A stretch of 64,000 nt of DNA from Clostridia bacterium (GTDB lineage: Bacteria > Bacillota > Clostridia > Christensenellales > Christensenellaceae), in the NCBI GenBank assembly GCA_017439085.1, contig JAFRTU010000015.1:62001-126000 (forward strand), in the 5' to 3' direction. A program made the position numbers and the translations under genes. Below, piece after piece: positions 28,249 through 37,980 of the stretch (position 1 is the stretch's first letter; each line of letters begins with the position of its first letter). The notes under the pieces are model-generated. The model did no database searches. It had not been told where the DNA came from and saw only the letters and a program-made list of their open reading frames with translations.

Positions 28249-28296
28249 TATTGACAGACCTGGCCAAATGACCGGCCGAAAGCTCAAATAGACCCC

Positions 28297-28343
28297 AAGG
28301 GACCGGGATCAGCCTTAAAAGGGCGGTGAACGGTCCCTTTTAT
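28297..28343 (+). terminator. Rho-independent terminator after ppdK
   Basis: AAGGGACCG (28297-28305) and CGGTCCCTT (28331-28339) pair perfectly around a 25-base loop, followed by TTTATTT. The long loop makes it less typical. Confidence 0.65.
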
Positions 28344-28369
28344 TTCCGGTTAAAAGGAAGAAGGAAGAT

Positions 28370-29059
28370 ATGGAACTCACAGAAAGACACCATGCTTGCA
28401 TAGCAGCCCTCTATTATTCGGAACTTGAAAACAGAGAGATAGAAAACCGCAGGGACATTTTCGTCTTTGCCACCCGTATGTACGGAGAGGGAAGAGGAAG
28501 AAGGATGGCCTTAAGAGCCATGAGGGACGGACAGCCGCTCTCATTCTCATCGTATAAGAGATATGGCGAATGGAGGAATACCGAGACCGTAAAGAAAGAA
28601 ATGGGAGGAAACATCTCGGAAGAAAAAGGCTTCGATCCCGATTATGTTACGGAGATATTCGTATGCCCGTGGGCAAAGCAGTTTGCTGATATGGGGATGA
28701 AGGAATGCGGATCCGTCTACTGCAGCGAGATCGACAGATCCATAGTCAGAGGCTTCAGCCCATTTTTGAAGTTCGAGACTCTGCAGAGCCTGAATGAGAG
28801 GGACAGATGCATACAGGTCATGTACGACGCTCATTTCATTAAGGGAGAGATCCCGATGGGAGATGACAGATACAGAAGGGATTTCAGCTATCACTGTGCC
28901 CATATCTACTATACATTCAGAAAAACGATAGTTTCAGTCCTCGGAAAAACAGGAGAAGAGATCGCTGATTCCGTAAAAGAGAGATTCATCGGTCTGTACG
29001 GAGAAGAGCTCTTCAAAATGATCGGAGCCTATGAAAATGAGGATTTTGAAGTGATCTGA
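28370..29059 (+). CDS. Predicted L-2-amino-thiazoline-4-carboxylate hydrolase family protein
   Basis: 229 aa, soluble. The central block CPWAKQF, then CGSVYCSEIDRSIVRGF and later CAHIYY, is the pattern I associate with the ATC hydrolase family (PF14196), whose type enzyme opens a thiazoline ring in cysteine metabolism. That assignment is by remembered pattern only, and many family members have unknown substrates. AAGGAAG precedes the ATG. It stands alone between the ppdK terminator and a bidirectional terminator, with no pathway partner nearby. Confidence 0.6.
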   Translation: MELTERHHACIAALYYSELENREIENRRDIFVFATRMYGEGRGRRMALRAMRDGQPLSFSSYKRYGEWRNTETVKKEMGGNISEEKGFDPDYVTEIFVCPWAKQFADMGMKECGSVYCSEIDRSIVRGFSPFLKFETLQSLNERDRCIQVMYDAHFIKGEIPMGDDRYRRDFSYHCAHIYYTFRKTIVSVLGKTGEEIADSVKERFIGLYGEELFKMIGAYENEDFEVI

Positions 29060-29069
29060 AAGAGAACAT

Positions 29070-29110
29070 AAAAAAGGAACTTTCCATAAAGAGAGGAAAG
29101 TTCCTTTTTT
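29070..29110. terminator. Bidirectional terminator between convergent genes
   Basis: AAAAAAGGAACTTTCC pairs with GGAAAGTTCCTTTTTT around a nine-base loop, with A-run and T-run on either side, serving the ATC-hydrolase-like gene and the convergent malic enzyme. Confidence 0.9.
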
Positions 29111-29129
29111 GTTACTTCTTATCAGTTGA

Positions 29130-30302
29130 TCAGATCCTGTTCAGTCCGCATTTGATGGCAGCTTCGCTGACGGCCTTTGCGACCCTGTCGAAGATACCGG
29201 GCTGGAAAACGGTGGGGATGATGTTGAATTTGTTGAGTTCATCATCAGGGATGCTGTTTGCTATGGCATATGCTGCAGCGATCTTCATCTCATCGTTTAT
29301 ATCGCTCGCCCTGACATCCAATGCTCCGCGGAACACTCCCGGGAAGACGAGGACGTTGTTGATCTGGTTAGGATAGTCGCTCCTTCCGGTACCGACTATT
29401 GCTGCTCCTGCAGCAATAGCTTCATCCGGAGTGATCTCAGGAACAGGGTTTGCAAGCGCGAATATGATAGGATCCTTTGCCATGCTCCTGACCATGTCCT
29501 GAGTGAGGAGGCGCGGACCGGATACGCCGATGAATACATCAGCTCCGACTATAACGTCTGCAAGAGAACCCTTCTTCATCTCTCTGTTGGAGATCTTTGC
29601 CATCATCTCCTTTTCGCTGTTTAGACCTGGTCTTCCTTCATAGATAGCACCCTTGCTGTCGCACATGATGATGTCCCTGAGCCCGAGGCTGTAGAGGAGC
29701 CTGATTATGGCGATTCCTGCAGCACCTGCTCCGGAAGTGACGACCTTTATCTCATCGAGCTTCTTTCCGGTGAGTTTGAGGGCATTGATGAGTCCGGCAA
29801 GAACCACTACTGCCGTACCATGCTGGTCATCATGGAATACGGGAACATCGAGAGTCTCCCTTAATCTCTGCTCTATCTCGAAGCAGCGTGGAGCGGAGAT
29901 ATCTTCCATATTGATGCCACCGAAGCTTCCTGCGATCATCTGTATCGTTTTTATGATCTCTTCGGTGTCCTTGCTTCTGATGCAGATCGGAATGGCATCG
30001 ACGTTTCCGAACTTTTTGAAGAGAGCTGCCTTTCCTTCCATGACCGGCATTCCGGCCTCAGGTCCGATGTCGCCGAGTCCCAGAACTGCTGTTCCGTCAG
30101 TGATGACAGCCACGAGGTTTCCTCTTCTCGTATATTTATAGGACAGATCCACATCCTTTGAGATCTCAAGGCATGGCTCTGCAACTCCCGGTGTATAGGC
30201 GACTGCCAGATCCTCCGGTGTAGCTATCTCGCAGTGCGGGATGATTTCGAACTTGCCCTGCCATTTCTCATGGGCCTGAAGGGCGATTTCTCTTTTGTCC
30301 AT
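29130..30302 (-). CDS. NAD(P)-dependent malic enzyme
   Basis: Oxidatively decarboxylates malate to pyruvate. 390 aa, the short bacterial form. Conserved elements: AYTPGVA, ITDGTAVLGLGDIGP, MEGKAALFK, metal ligands in EDISAPRCFEIE and DVPVFHDDQHGTA, and the nucleotide fold GAGAAGIAI. Coenzyme preference cannot be read safely. AGGAGG lies before the ATG. It converges on the ppdK region, and the two enzymes together link malate, pyruvate and PEP. Confidence 0.95.
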   Translation of the reverse strand: MDKREIALQAHEKWQGKFEIIPHCEIATPEDLAVAYTPGVAEPCLEISKDVDLSYKYTRRGNLVAVITDGTAVLGLGDIGPEAGMPVMEGKAALFKKFGNVDAIPICIRSKDTEEIIKTIQMIAGSFGGINMEDISAPRCFEIEQRLRETLDVPVFHDDQHGTAVVVLAGLINALKLTGKKLDEIKVVTSGAGAAGIAIIRLLYSLGLRDIIMCDSKGAIYEGRPGLNSEKEMMAKISNREMKKGSLADVIVGADVFIGVSGPRLLTQDMVRSMAKDPIIFALANPVPEITPDEAIAAGAAIVGTGRSDYPNQINNVLVFPGVFRGALDVRASDINDEMKIAAAYAIANSIPDDELNKFNIIPTVFQPGIFDRVAKAVSEAAIKCGLNRI

Positions 30303-30436
30303 AGTTGTTCCTCCTGTGAAAAATCATAAATATTTGACCGTCTTCCGGAACGGTTTCCGAAAGGCGGGACAGTTCCTCTCATATATCTTGGAAAGATGGT
30401 CTGATCCGGGCAGAATACCCATATGAACTCATATTA

Positions 30437-30466
30437 ATTATCCTTCCTTGCCATTCCATCTGTCAA
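30437..30466 (-). promoter_or_regulatory. Promoter of malic enzyme
   Basis: On the minus strand, perfect TTGACA (30466-30461), 18 bases, then GATAAT (30442-30437). Start point near 30430. Confidence 0.65.
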
Positions 30467-30516
30467 CAGAAACGGTTCCAACGATCGTTTTTGCAAAAAC
30501 CGAACATTTTCCTCGT

Positions 30517-30545
30517 TTGACAACATATTATATATGTAATAAACT
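30517..30545 (+). promoter_or_regulatory. Promoter of rny
   Basis: Perfect TTGACA at 30517-30522, 17 bases, TAAACT at 30540-30545. The predicted transcript has a leader of about 165 bases. Confidence 0.55.
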
Positions 30546-30641
30546 ATTACTGAATAGGATGGGGGCATATATATTGCGTATGTCGGATTCTTATTCATCA
30601 AAATATAGTGTATATGTTTTAAAACAGATATATTCAGTAAT
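30546..30641 (+). repeat. 11-bp perfect inverted repeat upstream of rny
   Basis: ATTACTGAATA (30546-30556) and its exact reverse complement TATTCAGTAAT (30631-30641) are 74 bases apart. The left arm abuts the -10 box. It may be an operator pair or close a stem in the long leader. Confidence 0.55.
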
Positions 30642-30718
30642 GTGCCATGACCGGCACCCTGATAGTTCACAAACATTTACAGATATATGACAGTTTACAT
30701 AAGGAGGTGGATGCACCA

Positions 30719-32260
30719 ATGGAATGGCTTTGGGCTATTATCTCCGGAGTGGTCTTTCTGGCAGTGGGTCTCCTGGTAGGATACCTGTACAGGAAGAATG
30801 TGGCGGAGAAGAAGATAGGCCAGGCAGAGGAGACGGTCGTAAGACTCATCGAAGACGCCCAGAAAAAGGCTGAAGCGATCAGAAAAGAGACTGTTCTCGA
30901 AGCAAAAGAAGAAGTTCACAAGCTTAGAAACGAATTTGACAGAGAATCAAAAGACAGACGTAATGAATTGACAAAGATGGAGAGGAGACTCTTATCCAGA
31001 GAAGAGGCCCTCGACAAGAAGAATGAACAGGTCGACAGAAAGAATGAACGGCTTGATCAGAAACTGAAGGAAGTAGACAATCTTCAAAATGAGATAAAAG
31101 CACTTCATGACAAAGAGATAGAAGAGCTTGAAAAGATCACGGACCTTACGACCGATCAGGCAAAAGAGATACTGCTTGAGAGGGTCGAACAGGATACAAG
31201 ACATGATATAGCGATCATGGTCAGGGACCTTGAGATCCAGGCAAAGGACGAAGCGGACAAGAAAGCAAGGGACATCATTTCCCAGGCTATTCAGAGATGC
31301 GCCGTGGATCAGGTCGCTGAGACCACCATCTCGGTCGTTCCGCTCCCCAATGATGAGATGAAGGGAAGGATCATAGGCAGAGAAGGCAGAAACATTCGTG
31401 CCCTGGAGAATGCCACGGGCATAGACCTCATTATTGATGATACTCCGGAAGCGGTCATCCTGTCAGGCTTTGATCCCGTAAGGAGAGAAGTTGCAAGGAT
31501 AGCGCTTGAAAGGTTGATAATAGATGGAAGGATACACCCTGCCAGGATCGAAGAGATGGTCAGCAAGGCAAAGAAGGAAGTTGACGCTCAGATCAAGGAA
31601 GCAGGAGAATCGGCAGCATTCGAGGTCGGTATCCATTCATTACATCCTGAAATCATTAAATTGCTGGGAAGACTGAAATTCAGGACCAGCTATGGACAGA
31701 ACGTCCTCAACCACAGCATTGAGGTGGCTCAGCTGGCAGGTATCATGGCCAACGAGCTCGGCGCAAATGCCAAGATGGCAAAGCGTGCCGGACTGCTCCA
31801 TGATATAGGAAAAGCGGTCACACATGAGATGGAGGGACCTCATGCCCAGCTCGGTGCAGATCTGGCAGCCAAATATAAGGAAAATGCCGATATAGTGAAC
31901 GCCATAGCTGCACACCACGGTGACGTGGAGATGAAGACTCTTGAGGCAGTACTGGTCCAGTCAGCAGATGCGATCTCTGCTGCAAGGCCCGGCGCCAGAA
32001 GAGAATCTCTGGATAATTACGTAAAGCGTCTGGAATCTCTGGAAGAGATAGCCAATTCGTTCAAGGGAGTCGATAAATCCTTTGCTATCCAGGCAGGAAG
32101 AGAAGTTAGGATAGTGGTCAAGCCGGAAGATATAGATGAGCCCGGTACCACGCTTCTTGCGAGGGATATAGTGAAGAAGATCGAGAGTGAACTTGAATAT
32201 CCTGGCCAGATCAAGATCAACGTGATCCGCGAGACTAGAGTAGTGGATTACGCAAAATGA
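30719..32260 (+). CDS. rny: Ribonuclease Y
   Basis: Membrane-anchored endoribonuclease that initiates mRNA decay in Gram-positive bacteria. 513 aa: one N-terminal TM helix (about 5-27), a long Lys/Glu-rich coiled coil (to about 190), a KH domain with [16 protein letters not shown] (about 210), and an HD domain with [11 protein letters not shown] and [18 protein letters not shown] at 30701-30710 fixes ATG 30719; the frame's upstream extension is leader. It is monocistronic, ending in a strong terminator, and the long leader may serve autoregulation. Confidence 0.97.
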   Translation: MEWLWAIISGVVFLAVGLLVGYLYRKNVAEKKIGQAEETVVRLIEDAQKKAEAIRKETVLEAKEEVHKLRNEFDRESKDRRNELTKMERRLLSREEALDKKNEQVDRKNERLDQKLKEVDNLQNEIKALHDKEIEELEKITDLTTDQAKEILLERVEQDTRHDIAIMVRDLEIQAKDEADKKARDIISQAIQRCAVDQVAETTISVVPLPNDEMKGRIIGREGRNIRALENATGIDLIIDDTPEAVILSGFDPVRREVARIALERLIIDGRIHPARIEEMVSKAKKEVDAQIKEAGESAAFEVGIHSLHPEIIKLLGRLKFRTSYGQNVLNHSIEVAQLAGIMANELGANAKMAKRAGLLHDIGKAVTHEMEGPHAQLGADLAAKYKENADIVNAIAAHHGDVEMKTLEAVLVQSADAISAARPGARRESLDNYVKRLESLEEIANSFKGVDKSFAIQAGREVRIVVKPEDIDEPGTTLLARDIVKKIESELEYPGQIKINVIRETRVVDYAK

Positions 32261-32270
32261 TTGGAGACTG

Positions 32271-32305
32271 AGAGCCGTCCGGCAAGACCGGATGGCTCTT
32301 TTTTT
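32271..32305 (+). terminator. Rho-independent terminator after rny
   Basis: AGAGCCGTCCGG and CCGGATGGCTCT pair with one G-T wobble around a five-base loop, followed by a T-run. Confidence 0.92.
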
Positions 32306-32435
32306 ATGCTTAAACTTCTGTTTAGAGTGTCTCTTTCGGGACAATAATAATATCTGAAAAATTTTAAAGTGCCTTTAGGGGAGTTTTTGCGAACTTGTCG
32401 AACATATTAAAGGTAGTTTTTTCACCGGAGAAATC

Positions 32436-33452
32436 ATGACCATCAGAGAGAAGATATATCAGCATGAAAGGGAGAGCCTTTCGAAATATGCCATGCTGAG
32501 CGAGAATACCATCGGAAGAGAATATCCGATTGAGGAGAGCGATATCCGCACCGAGTTCATGCGCGACAGGGACAGGATAACCCACAGCAAGGCGTTCAGA
32601 AGGCTAAAGGACAAGACTCAGGTCTTCATCAATCCTGAGGGAAGCCATTACAGGACCCGACTCACCCATACTCTTGAAGTTACACAGCTTGCCAAGACCA
32701 TTTCCAGATGCCTTGCGCTGAATGAGGACCTCACTGAAGCGATAGGGCTCGGACATGATCTGGGGCACACTCCGTTCGGCCATGCGGGAGAGTTTGCCAT
32801 AAACGACTATTACCGCGATCATGGCATGGATCTTTCCTTTGCCCATAACCTTCAGAGCGTGAGGATAGTGGAAAAACTGGAGAACGGGACGGGGCTCAAT
32901 CTCACCTACGAGGTCAGGGACGGCATCAGGAACCATAAGAAGGGTATGAAGCCGATGACCCTTGAAGGGATGGCTGTCAATTACTCCGACAGGATAGCCT
33001 ATCTGAACCACGATATAGACGATTCTCTTCGAGCCGGGATAATCACCGAGGCGGATCTGCCGAGGGAAGCCATACAGGTGCTCGGAGATTCATACAGTGT
33101 CAGGATCAATACCATGATCACGGACATAGTCAATAACTCCGTAGGAAAGGACAGGCTCATCATGAGTCCGGAAATAGAGAGGGCGACCGATATACTAAGG
33201 GAGTTCATGTTTGAAGAAGTATACAGGGACAGCCCTGCAAAGATAGAGGAGAAGAAGGTCAGGAACATAATCTATCTTCTCATGGACTACTATCTTGCCC
33301 ACCCTGACAAGCTGCCCGAAGATGACAGAGGAAACATAGAAACAGACGGTCTTGCGGTATGCGTGACCGATTACATAGCAGGAATGACCGATAAGTACGC
33401 AGTACAGGTATTTGACGATCTGTATGTGCCCCATGCATGGCAATTGCTGTAA
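32436..33452 (+). CDS. dgt: dGTP triphosphohydrolase-like HD protein
   Basis: 338 aa with HD-superfamily metal residues in RLTHTLEV (about residue 74) and GLGHDLGHTPFGHAGE (about 104), and the family's N-terminal EFMRDRDRITHSKAFRRL. Such enzymes hydrolyse dNTPs to nucleoside and triphosphate and may trim dNTP pools during replication; substrate specificity is not readable. It precedes dnaG by 12 bases, the normal clostridial order. No convincing promoter was found in the 130 bases upstream. Confidence 0.92.
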   Translation: MTIREKIYQHERESLSKYAMLSENTIGREYPIEESDIRTEFMRDRDRITHSKAFRRLKDKTQVFINPEGSHYRTRLTHTLEVTQLAKTISRCLALNEDLTEAIGLGHDLGHTPFGHAGEFAINDYYRDHGMDLSFAHNLQSVRIVEKLENGTGLNLTYEVRDGIRNHKKGMKPMTLEGMAVNYSDRIAYLNHDIDDSLRAGIITEADLPREAIQVLGDSYSVRINTMITDIVNNSVGKDRLIMSPEIERATDILREFMFEEVYRDSPAKIEEKKVRNIIYLLMDYYLAHPDKLPEDDRGNIETDGLAVCVTDYIAGMTDKYAVQVFDDLYVPHAWQLL

Positions 33453-33464
33453 GGAGAATCTGTT

Positions 33465-35228
33465 TTGGCAAGATTCAACGAAGAATGGATGAATCAGCTC
33501 CTTGACAGGAGCGACATAGTGGACGTAATTGGAGAATACGTCCATCTTACAAAAAAAGGGACCAGATACTGGGCTCCCTGTCCTTGGCATGCAGAGAGGA
33601 ATCCGTCCTTCAGCGTCACTCCGGAAAAGCAGATGTTCTACTGCTTTTCATGCAAAAAGGGCGGCGGAGTGATCAACTTCATCATGGAACAGGAGAACCT
33701 GACGTACAGTGAGGCAGTAGAGTTTCTTGCACAGAGGGCAGGCATGGAGATGCCGGAGGTGCAGGATGATGAAGCATACCAGAAGAAAAAAAGATATGAG
33801 AAGCGTCTCCATGAGATGATGAGAGAACTGGCTCTCTTCTATCATGACAATCTGAAGAAGGAAGAGGGAAAGGAAGCGCTGGAATACGTTCAGAAGAGAA
33901 AGATCGGGAACGTCATCAACACATTCGGGATCGGATATGCTCTTAACGAATACGATTCGGCATACAGATATCTTCTGGGAAAGGGCTATTCATTAAGGGA
34001 GATGCTCGATGCCGGACTTGTAAGATCGAGAGACGGAAAGACATATGACTTCTTCAGGGACAGGGTCATGTTCCCTATACAGAATGCATTCGGAGACGTG
34101 ATAGCATTCGGAGGCAGGATATATAAGGAAGGCGAGCCTAAATATCTGAATTCCGGAGAGACCACCATATTCAACAAGAGGAGGAATCTGTACGCTCTCA
34201 ATATGGTGCGGAAGAAGAGAAATCTCAGGAGCATCATCCTGACAGAGGGCTATGTTGACGTCGTTAGCCTCAGGGCTGTGGGAATAGATTATGCCGTCGC
34301 TTCTCTCGGGACTGCACTCACGGAAAATCAGGTGAGACTCATCAAGAAATATACCCAGAACGTATATGTCTGTTACGACGGTGACAGTGCCGGAATACAT
34401 GCTGCACTAAGGGCGTTGGACATGCTGGCAAAGGAAGGGCTGAGATCTCTTGTCATAGTGATGCCGGACGGAATGGATCCGGATGACGTCGCAAAGAAAT
34501 ACGGCAAGGAAGGTTTCCTGAAGCTGCAGGACAGGGCTATTCCGGGCATGGAGTTCAAACTGAAGATATTAAAACAGGATTATGATCTCAGGGTCGAGGA
34601 TCAGGCGGTGGAATATGCCACCAAGGCAGTGGCCATGATCTCCTCGCTCGATAATGAGATAGAGAAGGAGAAATACCTTAAGATGGTCTCGAATGAGACG
34701 AAGCTCTCTCTTAACAGTCTGCAGAAGCAGATGGAGAAGACCTCCGCAAAACCGTCTTCGGAGCAGAAACCGGAAGTGCCGGAGCCTGAAGAGGAGGGAA
34801 GAGAGGATGAGGAGAGGCTGATCTCTCTTATCATGTCGAGACCGGATCTGTTGAAGGATCGCAGCAGATCCATAGAGGATATGTTCAGGACTCCCCTGTA
34901 TAAGGAAGTCATTGAATACATATTCACACAGTTGGATAAAGGATCTTTACCTGCATATGGAGAAATCCTATCAGCTTTTTCCGAACACGGATCGGAACTG
35001 GCCAGAGACCTGAACCTCGAACTCGATGAAGGAGTGGCGATAGAGGAATACGGGGACAGGCTGGTCAACAGGATACTGAAGGAGCAGCTCAGGAGTGAGA
35101 GAAAGAAACTCATAACGGAGTACTCCGATACCGGCATCAGTGCTGAGGAAAGAAACGAAAAGATAAAAGAGATAAGCAGGATCGATAAAGATCTCAGAAA
35201 TATAAATCATCGTTATTTTAGAGGATAA
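33465..35228 (+). CDS. dnaG: DNA primase
   Basis: Lays RNA primers for replication. 587 aa. CHC2 zinc finger at about 38-65 (CPWH ... CFSC), the RNA polymerase domain with TOPRIM motifs [11 protein letters not shown] (about 259) and CYDGDSAG (about 303), then a C-terminal helicase-interacting region after an acidic linker. The start is TTG 33465 behind AAGGAGA. rpoD starts 4 bases after the stop, forming the conserved dnaG-rpoD core of the macromolecular synthesis operon. Confidence 0.97.
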   Translation: MARFNEEWMNQLLDRSDIVDVIGEYVHLTKKGTRYWAPCPWHAERNPSFSVTPEKQMFYCFSCKKGGGVINFIMEQENLTYSEAVEFLAQRAGMEMPEVQDDEAYQKKKRYEKRLHEMMRELALFYHDNLKKEEGKEALEYVQKRKIGNVINTFGIGYALNEYDSAYRYLLGKGYSLREMLDAGLVRSRDGKTYDFFRDRVMFPIQNAFGDVIAFGGRIYKEGEPKYLNSGETTIFNKRRNLYALNMVRKKRNLRSIILTEGYVDVVSLRAVGIDYAVASLGTALTENQVRLIKKYTQNVYVCYDGDSAGIHAALRALDMLAKEGLRSLVIVMPDGMDPDDVAKKYGKEGFLKLQDRAIPGMEFKLKILKQDYDLRVEDQAVEYATKAVAMISSLDNEIEKEKYLKMVSNETKLSLNSLQKQMEKTSAKPSSEQKPEVPEPEEEGREDEERLISLIMSRPDLLKDRSRSIEDMFRTPLYKEVIEYIFTQLDKGSLPAYGEILSAFSEHGSELARDLNLELDEGVAIEEYGDRLVNRILKEQLRSERKKLITEYSDTGISAEERNEKIKEISRIDKDLRNINHRYFRG

Positions 35229-35232
35229 GAAC

Positions 35233-37242
35233 TTGGCTAAAAAGATTGAGACTACCGAAGAGGTAAAGGAAACGAAAAAGCCGGCTGCAGGCAAAAAGAA
35301 AGGGACGGCAAAAAAGGCTGAGACGGCCACGGAAATGATCAAGGAAGATACAGTGGCAGAGACAAAGGAAGAAAAGCCGAAAAAAAGTCCGAAAAAGACC
35401 AAGACAGCAGAAAAACAGGAAGGATCCGTGATCGCGGAGCTCGTCGTCGAGGAGAAGAAGGAAGAAACTCCTGCAGAGGAAAAGCCGAAGAAAAAGAGCT
35501 CTTCAAGGAAAAAGAAAGAGACCGTGGCTGAAGAACCAAAGGACGAAGGACCGGCTGTAGCAGAATCGGTCAGTGTTGAAGTGCATGAAATGACAGGGGA
35601 AATTGCTGCTGCAGAGGAAAAACCGAAGAAAAAGAACGCTTCAAAGAAGAAAGAGACCGTGACTGACGAGCCGAAGACAGAAGGACCTGTTGCGGAAACA
35701 GAACCGGTCAGCGCTGAAGAGCCCGCGATGACTGAGAAGACTGCTCCTGCGGAGGATAAGCCAAAAAAGAAGAGCACTTCAAGAAAGAAGAAAGCAGCCG
35801 CTGAGGAAGAACTAAAGACTGAAGAACCGGTTTCTGAAGAAACTGAAGCAGTTGTCGCTGAGACTGTTCAGGAGGAAGCACCTGTAAAGAAAGAAGAGAC
35901 GGCGGAACCGGATAAAAAGGCAAAGAAGAAGAATTCCAAGAAGAAGGTCTCCGAAAAGAAAGAGGATATACCGGAAGACACCGATGAAAGCGAAACTTCC
36001 CCGATGATGTCTTCAGAGGAAAATGCCGAGATGGATGAGGACGATCTTGACGATACCTATGATGATCTCGACATGAGAGGCAATGAGGGAGACACATCGG
36101 AATTTGACCTTGATTTTGCCATAGACGTAACGGACGGCAAGGATGGAGAGGCAGAGGATCCGAAGGTCTCGGAGAAGACGAAGGCACTCATCAATCAGTT
36201 CGTGATCGAGATAAGGGAAAAAGGCGTCACAAATGCCGAGGAGATCGAAAAGTACTTCGAGGACATCCCTCTAAAGCCGGAGGATATGGAGGAACTGTAT
36301 GACACTCTCGATTCCGAGGGCATAGAGATCACGGATGAGGGTGAAGATATAGAGGTGTCGGAGGATCTGGACAAGAAGGAGATCAGCCTTGAGAGCATGA
36401 TCCCTGACGCCGTGAGCATAGACGACCCTGTCCGCATGTATCTTAAGGAGATAGGAAAAGTCCCGCTCCTGACAGCCAACGAGGAGAGAGAACTGGCTAT
36501 AGGAATGGCCAACGGAGACAATTACAGCAAGGACAAGCTCATTGAAGCAAACCTGAGGCTCGTGGTCAGCATAGCAAAAAGATATGTGGGAAGAGGGCTC
36601 TCGTTCCTGGATCTGATCCAGGAGGGAAACCTGGGCCTCATAAAGGCAGTGGAAAAATTCGACTATGAGAAAGGATTCAAGTTCTCAACATATGCTACCT
36701 GGTGGATCAGACAGGCCATAACAAGGGCTATCGCAGACCAGGCAAGGACTATAAGGATCCCGGTCCACATGGTCGAGACCATAAACAAGCTGATAAGAGT
36801 ATCAAGGCATCTCCTTCAGCAGTTCGGAAGAGATCCGACACCCGAGGAACTGGCACTTGCCATGGACATGCCGGAGGAGAAGGTGAGGGAGATACTCAAG
36901 ATCGCCCAGGAACCGGTATCCCTTGAGACGCCTATAGGCGAAGAGGAAGACAGCCATCTCGGAGACTTCATTCCCGATGAAGACGCTCCGGCACCTGCAG
37001 AAGCAGCAGCCTTCACATTACTGAAGGAACAGCTTGCAGAAGTTCTGGATACTCTGACCGACAGAGAGAAGAAGGTGCTCATCCTGAGGTTCGGACTTGA
37101 GGATGACAGACCGAGGACACTTGAGGAAGTCGGAAGGGAGTTCCAGGTCACCAGAGAGAGGATAAGACAGATCGAAGCCAAAGCTCTCAGGAAGCTCAGA
37201 CATCCAAGCAGGAGCAAAAAGCTGAAGGATTTTCTGGACTGA
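35233..37242 (+). CDS. rpoD: Primary sigma factor SigA/RpoD with a Lys/Glu-rich repeat extension
   Basis: Housekeeping sigma factor, 669 aa against about 370 for B. subtilis SigA. Residues 1-270 are a low-complexity extension with about five copies of a PKKK(S/N)xS(R/K)KKK-like module separated by acidic Ala/Pro/Val stretches, then an Asp/Glu-rich segment (about 255-310). Region 1.1-like helices follow, then region 1.2 ([18 protein letters not shown], about 397), region 2 ([32 protein letters not shown]), region 3 and region 4 ([20 protein letters not shown]). The start is TTG 35233 after GAGGA. Reading frame and codon use are normal throughout the extension. Confidence 0.95.
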   Translation: MAKKIETTEEVKETKKPAAGKKKGTAKKAETATEMIKEDTVAETKEEKPKKSPKKTKTAEKQEGSVIAELVVEEKKEETPAEEKPKKKSSSRKKKETVAEEPKDEGPAVAESVSVEVHEMTGEIAAAEEKPKKKNASKKKETVTDEPKTEGPVAETEPVSAEEPAMTEKTAPAEDKPKKKSTSRKKKAAAEEELKTEEPVSEETEAVVAETVQEEAPVKKEETAEPDKKAKKKNSKKKVSEKKEDIPEDTDESETSPMMSSEENAEMDEDDLDDTYDDLDMRGNEGDTSEFDLDFAIDVTDGKDGEAEDPKVSEKTKALINQFVIEIREKGVTNAEEIEKYFEDIPLKPEDMEELYDTLDSEGIEITDEGEDIEVSEDLDKKEISLESMIPDAVSIDDPVRMYLKEIGKVPLLTANEERELAIGMANGDNYSKDKLIEANLRLVVSIAKRYVGRGLSFLDLIQEGNLGLIKAVEKFDYEKGFKFSTYATWWIRQAITRAIADQARTIRIPVHMVETINKLIRVSRHLLQQFGRDPTPEELALAMDMPEEKVREILKIAQEPVSLETPIGEEEDSHLGDFIPDEDAPAPAEAAAFTLLKEQLAEVLDTLTDREKKVLILRFGLEDDRPRTLEEVGREFQVTRERIRQIEAKALRKLRHPSRSKKLKDFLD

Positions 37243-37254
37243 CAGAGCGGAGTG

Positions 37255-37932
37255 ATGGCATTCGTTAGTTCAAAGAGGATAGAAGCCATAGTGGACATGG
37301 CCGAAAACTGCAGGACCATCGCAGATATCGGGACCGATCACGGCTTCATATCAAAAAGATTGCTTGAGGAAGGAAAAACTGAAAACATCATAGCGACTGA
37401 TATCAGCGCTCCTTCTCTCAGGAAAGCTGAGAATCTGCTCAGGGACAGTGTTTTTTCCTGCAGGATCGTATTCAGAGTCGGGAACGGGCTGCAGGTGATA
37501 TCTCCCGGCGAGGCAGATGGCATAGTCATCGCAGGAATGGGGGGACAGCTGATCCTGAAGATCCTCGGAGCGTCACCTGAAGTGGTTGGAAAAGCTGACT
37601 GGATGATAATATCTCCCCAGAAGAATATTTATGATGTGAGAAGAATGCTCCCTGATCTGGGCCTCCATATCGAAAAGGAGAGGATCGTTGAGGAGGACAG
37701 AAGGTTCTACGATCACATGTTCATAAGGAACGGAGCCTCAGAGCCCTATTCGGAAGAGGAGCTGCTGACAGGCAGACTGTCGCTCACGGAGGACAGGGAC
37801 GCGTTCATGAAGATGGCAGCCCACAGGATAAGGAGCCTGGAAAGGATCCTGAAAAAGGTAACGGACGGTGATGACAGGATCTCCGTGGCCAGGGAACTGT
37901 CGATATGGAAGAAAGTGTATACTGAGGAATAA
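37255..37932 (+). CDS. trmK: tRNA (adenine22-N1)-methyltransferase TrmK
   Basis: 225 aa Rossmann methyltransferase: SAM motif IADIGTDHGFISK (about residue 22), ATDISAPSLRKA, and GIVIAGMGGQLI, followed by a helical tail. It methylates A22 of certain tRNAs. rpoD-trmK is a standard pair, but the usual third member, a Nif3-family gene, is missing. Start ATG 37255 or GTG 37252; the binding site is weak (GGAG very close). Confidence 0.9.
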   Translation: MAFVSSKRIEAIVDMAENCRTIADIGTDHGFISKRLLEEGKTENIIATDISAPSLRKAENLLRDSVFSCRIVFRVGNGLQVISPGEADGIVIAGMGGQLILKILGASPEVVGKADWMIISPQKNIYDVRRMLPDLGLHIEKERIVEEDRRFYDHMFIRNGASEPYSEEELLTGRLSLTEDRDAFMKMAAHRIRSLERILKKVTDGDDRISVARELSIWKKVYTEE

Positions 37933-37946
37933 AGGCGGCCTCAAGG

Positions 37947-37975
37947 TTTACATCAAGGACCCGTGATTGTATAAT
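37947..37975 (+). promoter_or_regulatory. Strong promoter ahead of the zinc-ribbon gene
   Basis: TTTACA at 37947-37952, exactly 17 bases, perfect TATAAT at 37970-37975. Start point about 37982, directly before a hairpin element. Confidence 0.8.
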
Positions 37976-37980
37976 CGATA

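Larger units (their letters stand above)
30303..30718. other. Divergent intergenic region between malic enzyme and rny
   Basis: 416 bases with no convincing gene. It holds a promoter for each direction, about 128 bases of malic enzyme leader with small GC-rich hairpins (CCGT/ACGG at 30335-30350), a TTTTTGCAAAAA palindrome near 30488, and a perfect 11-bp inverted repeat in front of rny. Two overlapping 80-codon frames in it lack binding sites. Confidence 0.6.

Noticed and set aside
30434..30690. Two overlapping 80-codon frames in the malic enzyme-rny gap
   Set aside because: They run across both promoters, lack binding sites and have no sensible protein composition.
34971..35777. Phe/Ser-rich minus-strand frame opposite the SigA extension
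   Set aside because: It is the complement of the Lys/Glu repeats (AAG/GAA read backwards), with no start signals.
35233..36130. Possibility that the Lys-rich SigA extension is a frameshift or assembly artefact
   Set aside because: The frame is continuous, starts behind a good Shine-Dalgarno right after dnaG, and keeps ordinary codon use to the conserved regions.
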